From NCBI RefSeq assembly GCF_900188155.1, contig NZ_FZOG01000003.1, forward strand, positions 62,001 through 126,000: a stretch of DNA of 64,000 nucleotides, written 5' to 3'. Position 1 is the first letter of the stretch. Each line of letters begins with the position of its first letter. Positions 46,126 through 55,105 of this stretch are shown in pieces. The stretch comes from Pseudomonas segetis. Lineage in GTDB: Bacteria > Pseudomonadota > Gammaproteobacteria > Pseudomonadales > Pseudomonadaceae. The position numbers were made by a program, and so were the translations under genes. The notes under the pieces were generated by a model. It worked only from the letters and a program-made list of their open reading frames with translations. It made no database searches and had not been told where the DNA came from.

Positions 46126-46907
46126 AATTATTCTGTATTACCCTGATGCTGGTCTTGCTGGTCTTGCTGGCCGGCTGTGCCAGCGGCCCAAGCATCGACA
46201 AGAGCTATACCGCAACCGGCCAAGGCAGCCGTGTGCAATATGTGGTGCTGCACTACACCTCGACCAATTTGCCGCGCTCCCTGGAGCTGCTTACAACCAC
46301 GGATGTCAGCAGCCATTACCTGATCGACTCAAACCCGGCGACCATCTACCAGCTCGTTGATGAAAACCGTCGTGCCTGGCATGCCGGGGTCAGCTCATGG
46401 AAGGGACGCACTTGGCTCAACAGCACCACCATTGGCATTGAGATGGTCAACAAAGGCTACACCGACACGCCTTCCGGGCGGGTGTGGCAGCCCTATACCG
46501 AGGCGCAGATCCAGGCGCTTATCAGCCTGCTCAAAGATATTGTCAAACGTCACGACCTGCCGCTGGGCAGCATTATCGGCCACAGCGATGTAGCGCCCCA
46601 GCGCAAGGTTGACCCGGGGCCATACTTCCCATGGAAGCGCCTGGCCGATGAAGGGCTGGTGCCCTGGCCGGATGCCAACGAAGTCGCCCGCAAGCAGGCA
46701 CAGCTCGCTGCCAACCTGCCCAATATCGCCTGGTTCCAGCATCAGTTGGCGCGCCAGGGCTACGAAATCATCGAAAATGGTCAACTCGATAAGCAGACCC
46801 GCAAAGTGCTTGCCGCATTTCAAATGAAATACCGGCCCAGCAATTATTCCGGCGAAGCCGATGCACAAACCGCCGCAATGCTGCTGGTACTCAACAGCAA
46901 GCTCTGA
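46122..46907 (+). CDS. ampDh2: AmpD-type N-acetylmuramoyl-L-alanine amidase lipoprotein
   Basis: A 261-aa lipoprotein (lipobox LAGC, C19) with an amidase_2 domain (about 35-175) and a C-terminal peptidoglycan-binding domain (about 195-255). Zinc ligands are the His in VVLHYTS and the His and Asp in IIGHSDVAPQRKVDPGP; E in GIEMVNKG is typical. It cleaves the amide bond between MurNAc and the stem peptide in the cell wall. Location beside dgcH and marC matches P. aeruginosa AmpDh2. Its ATG overlaps the marC stop. Confidence 0.88.
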   Translation: MKLFCITLMLVLLVLLAGCASGPSIDKSYTATGQGSRVQYVVLHYTSTNLPRSLELLTTTDVSSHYLIDSNPATIYQLVDENRRAWHAGVSSWKGRTWLNSTTIGIEMVNKGYTDTPSGRVWQPYTEAQIQALISLLKDIVKRHDLPLGSIIGHSDVAPQRKVDPGPYFPWKRLADEGLVPWPDANEVARKQAQLAANLPNIAWFQHQLARQGYEIIENGQLDKQTRKVLAAFQMKYRPSNYSGEADAQTAAMLLVLNSKL

Positions 46908-46921
46908 TGCTGGCCAGGGTA

Positions 46922-46940
46922 GGGCAACCAGGCCTTGCCC
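46922..46940. terminator. Weak hairpin between convergent genes
   Basis: GGGCAA (46922-46927) pairs with TTGCCC (46935-46940). Short stem, no T-run; listed because it lies exactly between convergent genes. Confidence 0.35.
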
Positions 46941-46961
46941 AGGCAAATCATGACCCTGGAG

Positions 46962-47372
46962 CTAAGGAGTTACGACCGTTGTACCAATCAGCCGCGAGTC
47001 CGCCAGCGCCGCAGTGCGATGCACGGTCGCGGCCTGGTAGGCCGGATCGTTGATCATGCTTAGAAAAGCTTGCTTTGACGGATAGCGCACCAACAGCATC
47101 TGATCCCAATGCTCATCAGCAGGTGCAATCAGCGCAACGTGGGCAGCGGCCAGTAACTCCACGTTTCCACCCACGCCCTGCACTTTACCCAGGGCCGTCT
47201 TGCTGTAGATCGCATAGGCTTGCTGGCCACTGCAGGGGGCATGGCTGTTGCCCTCAGGATAGGCGGCCTGTGCGTTGAAACGCAGCAGGTTGAGCATCAG
47301 GATTGGCGTATTGTCGGGCATGCGCTCGGCAAACTCGGCAAGCTGTTCACGACTTGGATTCAGGCTGGGCAT
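46962..47372 (-). CDS. DUF1330 domain protein
   Basis: A 136-aa soluble protein of the DUF1330 (dimeric alpha/beta-barrel, ferredoxin-like) family: PILMLNLLRFNAQAAYPEG and the C-terminal MLLVRYPSKQAFLSMINDPAYQAATVHRTAALADSRLI are typical. The function of the family is unknown. The ATG at 47372 gives a usual N-terminus; the open frame reaches 47435. It lies just downstream of the response regulator on the same strand, 113 bases apart. Confidence 0.78.
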   Translation of the reverse strand: MPSLNPSREQLAEFAERMPDNTPILMLNLLRFNAQAAYPEGNSHAPCSGQQAYAIYSKTALGKVQGVGGNVELLAAAHVALIAPADEHWDQMLLVRYPSKQAFLSMINDPAYQAATVHRTAALADSRLIGTTVVTP

Positions 47373-47485
47373 ATCGGTCTTCCCAAAAGTGGCAGACTTA
47401 ACAGTGCCTGAGCCCTGGCTAGGGTCAAGATTCATTGACCAGGCTTATGGCGCACAATGATCAACCCAGGCGCGACTGTCCGCAC

Positions 47486-47884
47486 TCAGGCAAGCATGGC
47501 CTGCAGGGTGCTGCGCAACTGGTCGAGCTGGAAGGGTTTTCTGATCGTGGCGACTGCTCCCCTGACCACGGCATCCTGCATTTCTTGATTCTGCTGAGCG
47601 TCATAGCCGCTTGCCAGCAGTACCGCAATATCAGGACGCAGTGTCTGCGCTTGCTGGGCCAATTCAAGCCCGCTGATATCCGGTAAACCGATATCTGTCA
47701 TTAGCAGGCTTAGCGCCTGCTCGCTGCGCAAGATGCTCAGGGCCGTATCGCCATCTTCCGCACCGAATACTTGATAGCCGAAGGCTTCGAGCACTTCGAG
47801 GGTCAAGGTTCTGACCACTGCATCATCTTCGACCACCAAAATGGTGTGCAGGTTGACGCCGAGGACGCCAGTCTCATCTTGCAT
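47486..47884 (-). CDS. Single-domain response regulator
   Basis: A 132-aa receiver with no output domain. The acidic pocket is E19/D20/D21, the phospho-acceptor is D64 (LLMTDIGLPD), S92 is the switch residue and K116 is in IRKPF, so it should be phosphorylatable. Such stand-alone receivers relay phosphate or control enzymes by contact. It is divergent from the hybrid kinase at 48141 with 256 bases between, which suggests a partnership. Confidence 0.88.
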   Translation of the reverse strand: MQDETGVLGVNLHTILVVEDDAVVRTLTLEVLEAFGYQVFGAEDGDTALSILRSEQALSLLMTDIGLPDISGLELAQQAQTLRPDIAVLLASGYDAQQNQEMQDAVVRGAVATIRKPFQLDQLRSTLQAMLA

Positions 47885-48140
47885 GTGCAGGCCTTTCGTT
47901 AGTGCCAGGTGGCAAGTATTTAGGTACGCCAGAATCTACGGGGGCTTATGCGGCTTCGGCGGATCAGCGGAAAATCCCCGGCGGCACGCTGGCCCAGCTT
48001 TGTATTATTTGAATCTGTAGCGCGATCAATTAGAAATTGCATTGCTGCAACCACAGTATGTTCTCACTAGTCACTGTTCTTAAGTATGATTATCTGTGCA
48101 TATTCATGCAAAATCTTGATTTTTCAGCCTAGGGCCGACC

Positions 48141-51100
48141 ATGACCAAACCAGCATCCAACAGTGAGCAGAGCTTTCGTCAGCTCGTGCGCCGCAATATC
48201 GCGCTGCCGTTAGGTATAGGTTTAGTCACCGCCTTATTTTTTATCGGTTTGATTTTTTTCCTGATCAACGCGCAAAAAGGCGTCGAACATACCGATCAGG
48301 TGATTAGCAGCGCCAGCCAGTCAATCAAGCTGACAATTGACCTGGAAACCTCCCTGCGCGGCTACCTGATCACCGGTGAAGAAAGCTTCTTGCAGCCTTA
48401 CGAAGAAGCCCGCCCGCTGATCAAGACGGAGCTGGAAAACCTCAAGGCAATGGTCAAGGACAACCCGGATCAGAACGCCCGTCTGAGGCGCATTCAAGCC
48501 CTGCATCAAGAATGGGACAACTACGCCAAAGGCATGATCAACCTGCGCCGGGAAAACGCCGACATCAGTGACGCAGTCGCATCGGGGCGGGGCAAGCGGA
48601 TTACCGACAGCACCCGCGACGAGTACGACAACTTCATCCAGATCGAGCAGCAACGCCGCCAGGCGCGCAACCAGAAAGCCAATGATTCAGTGGTCTTGTA
48701 TGTACTGCTCTATGTGCTCGGTAGCCTGACACTGAGTTGCTTGCTGGCCTATTTTGGCCGTCGAGACCTGCTTGGGCTGGCGGCGCAACATACACAAATC
48801 CTTGAGCAACAGCGCCAAAGCACTGAGCTGATCGAACAAAAAGCCTGGCTGAGCAATGGCCAAAGCATGTTGGCAGAGCAAGTCCTTGGCCTGGCGAACT
48901 TGCAGGCTCTTGGCCGCAATGTACTGAACTGCCTGGCTTCATATCTGGACGTTGCGGTTGGCGCCTTCTATGTTCGCTCTGAACAAGGCGATATCAGCCG
49001 GATCGCCAGCTACGGTTTCAGCCGAGAGCTGGAAAATGCCACGCAAGACTTCAACAGCAACGAATCATTGGTTGGCCAGACCGCCAGCGAAAACAAATTC
49101 CTGCAACTCGATAACCTGCCCAATGGCTACCTGAAAGTCAGCTCCGGGCTGGGCAGTACCTCGCCGGTGAGCATTGCACTGCTGCCGATCAGCAACGGCT
49201 ACTCGGTCAATGGCGTGCTTGAGCTGGGCTTTCTGAAGCCAATTGATCCACGCGTGAGCGAGTTCCTCCAGCTGATCGCCGAGCCAGTTGGCACCTCGAT
49301 CGACTCGGTACGCAATCGCCAGCGCCTGCAAGAAATGCTCTCGGAAACCCAGCAGTTGAACGAAGAACTGCAAGTGCAGCAAGAAGAGCTGCGCACGGCC
49401 AACGAGGAACTGGAGGAGCAGTCACGGGTGCTCAAGGAATCGCAGGCGCACCTTGAAACCCAACAGGCGGAACTTGAGCAAACCAACGAGCAGTTGGCGG
49501 AGCAGACCCAGACACTGGCCGATCAGCGCGATGCCCTCGACGAACGCAATACCGCACTGGGCCGGGTCCAGGTGCTGCTGGAGGAGCGTGCCCAGGAGCT
49601 GCAACGCGCCAGCCTGTATAAGTCCGAATTCCTCGCCAATATGTCCCATGAGTTACGCACGCCACTCAATAGCTCGCTGATCCTGGCCAAGCTGCTGGCG
49701 GACAACCCGCAAGGTAACCTCAGCGACGAGCAGATCAAGTTTGCCGAATCCATCTACTCGGCCGGCAACGACCTGCTCAACCTGATCAATGACATTCTCG
49801 ACATTTCCAAGGTCGAAGCCGGCAAACTTGAAGTCCATCTGCATGAGCTGAAGATCGAGCGCGTCATTGAAAGCATGCGCAATGTCTTTGAGCCACTGGC
49901 CAACGACAAGAATCTCGAGTTCGACATCCAGTTACTGGCGGGTGTGCCGGACGAAATGGTCAGTGACCAGCAGCGCATCGAGCAAATCCTCAAGAACCTG
50001 TTGTCCAATGCCATCAAGTTCACGGAGAAAGGCCGCGTGGTTCTGACCGTGAGCCGCCAGCCTGGCGCCGGTATTGCGTTTGCCGTACAGGACACCGGCA
50101 TTGGTATTCGCCAGGAGCAGCAAGAAAGCATTTTCGAAGCATTCCGCCAGGCCGATGGCGCAATCAACCGACGCTACGGTGGTACCGGCCTGGGCCTGTC
50201 CATTTCCCGTGACCTGGCGGCCTTGCTTGGCGGTTCGATCAGCATTACCAGCGAGCCGGGTGCAGGCAGCACCTTTACCCTGCTGCTGCCGGAGACCTAT
50301 GACGAGGCTGCAGCAGCGAACTCCGGCACCAATCTCGAGGCTGCGGTACAACAGCCCATCACGGTCGCGCAGGCTTCTGTACCTGTGCCCGCTGTGACCG
50401 CGCCGATCAAGCTACCGAGCTTCGCCGATGACCGCGACCAACTGCCAGCGGCTGGACGCTGCGTGCTGGTGATTGAAGATGAACCCAAGTTCGCGCAGAT
50501 TCTCTATGACCTGGCCCACGAGCTTGAATACAACTGCCTGGTCGCCCATGGCGCTGACGAAGGGGTTGAACTGGCCTCGACCATGTTGCCGCGAGGCATC
50601 TTGCTCGATATGCGCCTGCCCGACGCATCGGGCCTTACCGTTTTGCAGCGACTGAAGAACAACCCGCTGACCCGCCATATCCCTGTGCATGTAATCTCGG
50701 TTGAAGACCGCATGGAAGCCGCCCTGCAACTGGGTGCCATTGGCTATGCGGTAAAGCCGACCACGCGCGAACACCTCAAGGATGTATTCGCCAAGCTCGA
50801 GGCCAAGCTTTCCCAGCAGGTCAAGCGGGTGCTGCTGGTCGAGGACGATGCCCTGCAACGTGAGAGCATCGCCCATTTGATTGGTGACGAGGATATCGAG
50901 ATCACGGCAGTCGAGTTTGGCGAACAGGCGCTTGAATTGCTACGCACCACGATTTTCGACTGCATGATCATCGACCTGAAGTTGCCAGACATGCAGGGCA
51001 ACCAGTTGCTCAAGCGCATGTCTAACGAACAGATCTGCGCCTTTCCCCCGGTGATCGTCTACACCGGTCGCAACCTGACCCGCGATGAAGAAGCGGACCT

Positions 51101-51638
51101 GATGAAGTATTCCAAGTCGATCATCATCAAGGGCGCACGTTCACCGGAGCGCCTGCTCGATGAAGTGACACTGTTCCTGCACAAGGTCGAGTCGCAGTTA
51201 TCCACAGAGCGCCAGAGCATGCTCAAGACGGCACGCAGCCGGGACAAGGTTTTCGAAGGCCGGCGCATCCTGCTGGTCGATGATGACGTGCGCAATATCT
51301 TCGCCCTGACCAGCGCCCTCGAGCAGAAAGGAGCGGTGGTCGAGGTCGGTTGCAATGGGCGCGAGGCGATTGAAAAGCTTAACCAGTTTGACGATATCGA
51401 CCTGGTGCTGATGGACATCATGATGCCGGAAATGGATGGCTATGAAGCCACCGAAATTATTCGCAAGGACCCGCGCTGGCGTAAGCTGCCTATTATTGCG
51501 GTAACCGCCAAAGCCATGAAGGACGACCAGGATCGCTGCTTGCGAGCCGGCGCCAACGACTACCTGGCCAAGCCCATTGATCTTGACCGTTTGTTCTCTC
51601 TGATCCGGGTATGGATGCCCAAACTGGAACGAATTTAA
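48141..51638 (+). CDS. Hybrid histidine kinase with CHASE3, GAF and three receivers
   Basis: A 1165-aa inner-membrane kinase. Order: helix about 22-44; CHASE3-like periplasmic sensor (about 45-175, with LETSLRGYLITGEESFLQPYEEA); helix about 183-205; GAF-like domain about 250-395; long coiled coil (about 395-490, rich in Q/E/L); HisKA with H503 (MSHELRTPLN); HATPase; then three receivers with acceptors D823, D945 and D1092. The tandem receivers suggest a branched relay. The stop shares one base with the CheR start, and the next three genes overlap or nearly abut. Confidence 0.92.
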   Translation: MTKPASNSEQSFRQLVRRNIALPLGIGLVTALFFIGLIFFLINAQKGVEHTDQVISSASQSIKLTIDLETSLRGYLITGEESFLQPYEEARPLIKTELENLKAMVKDNPDQNARLRRIQALHQEWDNYAKGMINLRRENADISDAVASGRGKRITDSTRDEYDNFIQIEQQRRQARNQKANDSVVLYVLLYVLGSLTLSCLLAYFGRRDLLGLAAQHTQILEQQRQSTELIEQKAWLSNGQSMLAEQVLGLANLQALGRNVLNCLASYLDVAVGAFYVRSEQGDISRIASYGFSRELENATQDFNSNESLVGQTASENKFLQLDNLPNGYLKVSSGLGSTSPVSIALLPISNGYSVNGVLELGFLKPIDPRVSEFLQLIAEPVGTSIDSVRNRQRLQEMLSETQQLNEELQVQQEELRTANEELEEQSRVLKESQAHLETQQAELEQTNEQLAEQTQTLADQRDALDERNTALGRVQVLLEERAQELQRASLYKSEFLANMSHELRTPLNSSLILAKLLADNPQGNLSDEQIKFAESIYSAGNDLLNLINDILDISKVEAGKLEVHLHELKIERVIESMRNVFEPLANDKNLEFDIQLLAGVPDEMVSDQQRIEQILKNLLSNAIKFTEKGRVVLTVSRQPGAGIAFAVQDTGIGIRQEQQESIFEAFRQADGAINRRYGGTGLGLSISRDLAALLGGSISITSEPGAGSTFTLLLPETYDEAAAANSGTNLEAAVQQPITVAQASVPVPAVTAPIKLPSFADDRDQLPAAGRCVLVIEDEPKFAQILYDLAHELEYNCLVAHGADEGVELASTMLPRGILLDMRLPDASGLTVLQRLKNNPLTRHIPVHVISVEDRMEAALQLGAIGYAVKPTTREHLKDVFAKLEAKLSQQVKRVLLVEDDALQRESIAHLIGDEDIEITAVEFGEQALELLRTTIFDCMIIDLKLPDMQGNQLLKRMSNEQICAFPPVIVYTGRNLTRDEEADLMKYSKSIIIKGARSPERLLDEVTLFLHKVESQLSTERQSMLKTARSRDKVFEGRRILLVDDDVRNIFALTSALEQKGAVVEVGCNGREAIEKLNQFDDIDLVLMDIMMPEMDGYEATEIIRKDPRWRKLPIIAVTAKAMKDDQDRCLRAGANDYLAKPIDLDRLFSLIRVWMPKLERI

Positions 51639-52459
51639 TGGCGCCTGAGCGAACCCGTGATATTGAGTTGCGCCTGCTGGTCGAGGCCATCTACCTCAAG
51701 TACAACTATGATTTTCGCGACTATTCCGGGGCTTCGCTCAAGCGCCGTGTGCGCCACGCGCTGATCCAGCTCAAATGCCAGAGCATATCGGCGTTGCAGG
51801 AAAAAGTGCTGCATGAGCCGGGCGTGTTCATGCAGCTGTTGCAGTACCTGACCATCCCGGTCAGTGAGATGTTTCGTGACCCAGGCTACTTCCTGGCCCT
51901 GCGCCAGAATGTGATGCCGATTCTGCGCACCTATCCGTCGCTGAAAATCTGGATTGCAGGCTGCAGTACCGGCGAGGAAGTGTACTCCATGGCGATTTTA
52001 CTCAAGGAAGAAGGCTTGCTTGAGCGCTCGATCATCTATGCAACCGATATAAACCCGGTGTCCCTTGAACGTGCCGAGCGTGGCATTTTCAGTTTGGACA
52101 ACATGCACAGCTACACCGAGAACTACCAGCAGGCCGGTGGCCTCAAATCACTCTCGGACTACTACACCGCAGCTTACGACGGGGCGCTGTTCGACAAGAC
52201 TCTGCGCGCCAATATCACCTTCGCCGACCATAGTCTGGCCACTGACACTGTGTTTGCCGAAACCCATCTGGTCTCCTGTCGCAACGTGCTGATCTACTTC
52301 AACAAGCCGCTGCAGGACCGGGCACTGGGCTTGTTCCATGAGTCCCTGTGCCACCGTGGTTTTCTTGGCCTGGGCAGCAAGGAAAGCATCGACTTCTCAG
52401 CCTATGCACGCAGCTTTGAAGCGCTGAGCCGGGCCGAACGGGTTTTTCGTAAATTATGA
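51638..52459 (+). CDS. CheR-type methyltransferase
   Basis: A 273-aa protein-glutamate O-methyltransferase. The N-terminal helical domain (IYLKYNYDFRDYSGASLKRRVRHAL) and the SAM-binding domain (IWIAGCSTGEEVYSMAILL, RNVLIYFNKPLQ) are those of CheR. It normally methylates chemoreceptors, but none is encoded in the window. The ATG at 51638 overlaps the kinase stop by one base; the stop overlaps the CheB start by four. Confidence 0.92.
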   Translation: MAPERTRDIELRLLVEAIYLKYNYDFRDYSGASLKRRVRHALIQLKCQSISALQEKVLHEPGVFMQLLQYLTIPVSEMFRDPGYFLALRQNVMPILRTYPSLKIWIAGCSTGEEVYSMAILLKEEGLLERSIIYATDINPVSLERAERGIFSLDNMHSYTENYQQAGGLKSLSDYYTAAYDGALFDKTLRANITFADHSLATDTVFAETHLVSCRNVLIYFNKPLQDRALGLFHESLCHRGFLGLGSKESIDFSAYARSFEALSRAERVFRKL

Positions 52460-53064
52460 GCCCGCGTAATTGGCAACAGGCGCTTGCCGCGCATCCGGCA
52501 CCTATCGAGGCGCTGGTGGTCGGCGCATCTGCCGGTGGCGTCAGTGCCTTGCTGACGATTTTTTCCGGCTTGCCGGCTAACTTCAGGCTGCCCATTGTTG
52601 TGGTCTTGCACCTGCAGGACAACCGCCGAAGTGAGTTGGCTGAGGTCATGGGCCGACGCCTGGGCGTGACCGCCAAGGAAGCAGAAAGTCGCGAGCAGCT
52701 ACAAGCGGGAACACTGTATTTCGCCGCGCCGGGCTATCACCTGTCGATTGAGACCGATCACAGCCTGTCGTTCAGTCGCGAGGAGCCGGTGTATTTTTCC
52801 CGGCCCGCCATTGATTACCTGTTTGAGTCCGCGGCTGACGCCTATGGCGCCAACCTGGCAGGTATTTTATTGACTGGAGCCAATCAGGACGGCGCTGCGG
52901 GCTTGGCGACAATCAAGCAAATGGGCGGCTTTACGGTCGTCCAGGACCCACAGGATGCACATGTACCCACCATGCCCTTGGCGGCCCTGGAGTTGCATCA
53001 GCCAGACGTAGTTGCAGGGCTGGAAGATATTCGGGCGTTGCTCATAGAACTGGAAGCGGCTTAA
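52456..53064 (+). CDS. CheB-type methylesterase domain without receiver
   Basis: A 202-aa protein equivalent to only the C-terminal catalytic domain of CheB. The triad candidates are S25 (VGASAGG), H52 (VLHLQD) and D145 (TGANQDGAAG). The receiver that normally controls CheB is missing, so control may come from the kinases or the stand-alone receiver. The pair with CheR implies a reversible methylation cycle on an unknown protein. Its start overlaps the cheR-like gene by four bases. Confidence 0.9.
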   Translation: MSPRNWQQALAAHPAPIEALVVGASAGGVSALLTIFSGLPANFRLPIVVVLHLQDNRRSELAEVMGRRLGVTAKEAESREQLQAGTLYFAAPGYHLSIETDHSLSFSREEPVYFSRPAIDYLFESAADAYGANLAGILLTGANQDGAAGLATIKQMGGFTVVQDPQDAHVPTMPLAALELHQPDVVAGLEDIRALLIELEAA

Positions 53065-53066
53065 GC

Positions 53067-54281
53067 ATGCTGAGCAAGATCATAACCAAACTACTGATTG
53101 TCGATGACATCCCCGAAAACCTGTTGGCGCTCGACGCGCTGATTCGTGGCGAAGGTCGACAGATATTCCATGCCAGCAGCGGTGAACAGGCGCTGGGCCT
53201 GTTGCTGCAACACGAGTTCGCACTGGCGATCATCGATGTACAGATGCCTGACATGAACGGCTTTGAACTGGCCGAATTGATGCGCGGTACGGAAAAAACC
53301 AAAAACATCCCGATCGTCTTTGTCAGCGCCGCTGGCCGTGAACTGAACTATGCCTTCAAAGGCTACGAGACCGGCGCTGTGGACTTCCTGCAGAAACCAT
53401 TGGATGTCCAGGCTGTAACCAGCAAGGTTGCGGTGTTTGCCGACCTGGATCGCCAGCGCCAGGCCATCAATATTCAGGTCAAGGCGCTGGAACAAAGCCG
53501 CCGCGAGCAAGAAACCCTGCTCAATGAGCTACGCAGCACCCAAGAAGAGTTGAAGCTGGCCGTGCGCATGCGCGATGACTTTATGTCCATCGTTTCCCAT
53601 GAACTGCGCACCCCGCTTAACGGCCTGATTCTCGACACTCAATTGCGCAAAATGCACCTTGAGAACGGCAATATGCAGGCCTTCACCCCTGAGCGCCTGA
53701 AAGCAATGAACAGCCGTGATGAACGCCAGATCACCAGCCTTATCCGCCTGATCGAAGATATTCTCGACGTTTCACGAATCCGCACCGGCAAATTGTCAAT
53801 TCGACCTGGCGAGGTCGATCTTGGGGTTTTAGCCGAACAGGTACTGGAGCGCTACAGTGCCCAGCTGGCTGAGTCCGGCTGCACGCTCAGCACTGAAATC
53901 GCCACCGGAGTCGTTGGCTGCTGGGATGCATTTCGCGTTGAGCAGGTGATGATCAACCTGCTGACCAACGCCATGCGCTATGGCGCCAAACAGCCGATCA
54001 GCGTGCGTGTCCTGGCAGATAACCAGCTTGCGTACCTGCAGGTCCAGGACCACGGGGTGGGTATTTCCGAGCAGGACCAGCAGCGAATCTTCGAGCAATT
54101 TGAACGTGTGAACGCCAACCAGTCGGCCCAGGGGCTGGGGCTGGGGTTGTTTATCACCGAGCAGATAGTCACTGCCCATCAAGGCCGGATCAAGGTTGAA
54201 AGCGCGCAGGGTCAAGGCTCGACCTTTACCGTTGCCTTGCCACTTGAAACCAGCGCTTCGCCCAGTGATAGCTCGGCATAA
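53067..54281 (+). CDS. Receiver-histidine kinase
   Basis: A 404-aa soluble hybrid with the receiver first: acidic D13/D14, acceptor D57 (AIIDVQMPD), K110 (FLQKP). A coiled coil (about 130-170) is followed by HisKA with H178 (MSIVSHELRTPLNGL) and a HATPase with N, G1 and G2 boxes (HGVGISEQDQQRIFEQF, GLGLGLF). No membrane helix is present, so it probably takes phosphate from the upstream kinase. Starts two bases after the CheB-type gene. No output domain is encoded in the cassette. Confidence 0.9.
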   Translation: MLSKIITKLLIVDDIPENLLALDALIRGEGRQIFHASSGEQALGLLLQHEFALAIIDVQMPDMNGFELAELMRGTEKTKNIPIVFVSAAGRELNYAFKGYETGAVDFLQKPLDVQAVTSKVAVFADLDRQRQAINIQVKALEQSRREQETLLNELRSTQEELKLAVRMRDDFMSIVSHELRTPLNGLILDTQLRKMHLENGNMQAFTPERLKAMNSRDERQITSLIRLIEDILDVSRIRTGKLSIRPGEVDLGVLAEQVLERYSAQLAESGCTLSTEIATGVVGCWDAFRVEQVMINLLTNAMRYGAKQPISVRVLADNQLAYLQVQDHGVGISEQDQQRIFEQFERVNANQSAQGLGLGLFITEQIVTAHQGRIKVESAQGQGSTFTVALPLETSASPSDSSA

Positions 54282-54290
54282 GGCCGGTCG

Positions 54291-54332
54291 TGCATTTTGC
54301 AATGCTGGCGATAGGCAATCGTGCAGACTGCA
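54291..54332 (+). promoter_or_regulatory. Twin TGCA-N3-TGCA dyads (candidate enhancer, set 1)
   Basis: TGCATTTTGCA (54291-54301) and TGCAGACTGCA (54322-54332) are both exact TGCA-N3-TGCA dyads, start to start 31 bases. The proximal copy ends 66 bases before the -24 GG of the sigma-54 element at 54397. Both lie in the gap after the receiver-kinase gene. The same arrangement recurs at 58287 and 59868. Confidence 0.7.
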
Positions 54333-54396
54333 ATTGAATCTTGTCGAATTAAATATGTAAGCTATTGATTTATAAGGTATTTATCTAACAAAAAAT

Positions 54397-54413
54397 TTGG
54401 CACGCAGCCTGCA
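54397..54413 (+). promoter_or_regulatory. Sigma-54 promoter (set 1)
   Basis: TTGGCACGCAGCCTGCA carries GG (54399-54400) and GC (54411-54412) separated by exactly ten bases. It matches TGGCACG-N4-TTGCA with one mismatch. The predicted start would be near 54424, about 33 bases before the ATG of the 86-aa secreted protein. Confidence 0.82.
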
Positions 54414-54456
54414 AAGTACCCTGCATCATTAAAATATTGCTAAGGGTGCGACTTCG

Positions 54457-54717
54457 ATGAAAACTGTACTGAACCTGCTAAGTGCCGCGGCAGTTGTAAT
54501 CAGCGGCGCAGTTGCATCAACCGCACCCGGCATCGATACCGGCGCGAACACCCACGCACAAGTCAAGGCACGCTCAGTGCCGACCTTTCAACACCAGCCA
54601 TTGGCCAACTCAGCGGCACGCACTGCGGCATTTTTGCCCGCAGCCGATGGGCACCAACGGCTGAACCCATCGCAGGTCGAACTGATGCCCAATGCCAATC
54701 AGCGCTGGGTGTTCTGA
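54457..54717 (+). CDS. Small secreted protein of unknown function
   Basis: An 86-aa protein with a signal peptide of about 20 residues (MKTVLNLLSAAAVVISGAVA). The mature part of about 65 residues is polar and low in complexity (QHQPLANSAARTAAFLPAAD), with no cysteine and no domain I recognise. It is expressed from a predicted sigma-54 promoter with twin TGCA dyads, unusual for such a small gene. It is not part of the kinase cassette, which ends 175 bases upstream. Confidence 0.6.
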   Translation: MKTVLNLLSAAAVVISGAVASTAPGIDTGANTHAQVKARSVPTFQHQPLANSAARTAAFLPAADGHQRLNPSQVELMPNANQRWVF

Positions 54718-54829
54718 ACCGAGTCTTATAGAAACCATAGAGCGCCGGCATGGGCTGTGAAACCACATGCAAGGCAGGCGCAATGTTTGTGAGTGCGTAC
54801 CAAGCAAGGTGCATCGCAGGAGTGAAGTT

Positions 54830-55015
54830 ATGTCAAAGACTGCATTGGGATTACTGATTCTGACTGTTTTGAGCGGCGCTGTGTTACTGACGGATGTGTT
54901 TCACGGCGACCAAAGCAGCGCCGTACTGAAGTGCACGTTTGCGCTGTCGTTCTGTGCTTCAACCGTGGCGCTGGCACTTGGCCGGCGAATCAAGTTCGAC
55001 CCGGTGCTGCGCTGA
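54830..55015 (+). CDS. Small two-helix membrane protein
   Basis: A 61-aa protein with two hydrophobic segments (about 4-22 and 33-50) and a basic C-terminus (GRRIKFDPVLR). AGGAG at 54818-54822 sits seven bases before the ATG, which supports translation. No family is recognised. It ends before a strong terminator facing kinB and could be co-transcribed with the secreted-protein gene 112 bases upstream. Confidence 0.55.
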   Translation: MSKTALGLLILTVLSGAVLLTDVFHGDQSSAVLKCTFALSFCASTVALALGRRIKFDPVLR

Positions 55016-55065
55016 GCAGAAATTGGCCATGGGGCTTGAACCCAGGGCGACTCAATTTTCCTGGA

Positions 55066-55099
55066 TGCCGAATACCCCGACAGGTATTCGGCATTTTTT
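55066..55099 (+). terminator. Rho-independent terminator
   Basis: GCCGAATACC and GGTATTCGGC (about 55067-55092) form a 10-bp stem with a six-base loop followed by seven T residues. It serves the small membrane protein gene and lies before the end of the convergent kinB. Confidence 0.88.
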
Positions 55100-55105
55100 T
55101 GTGGA

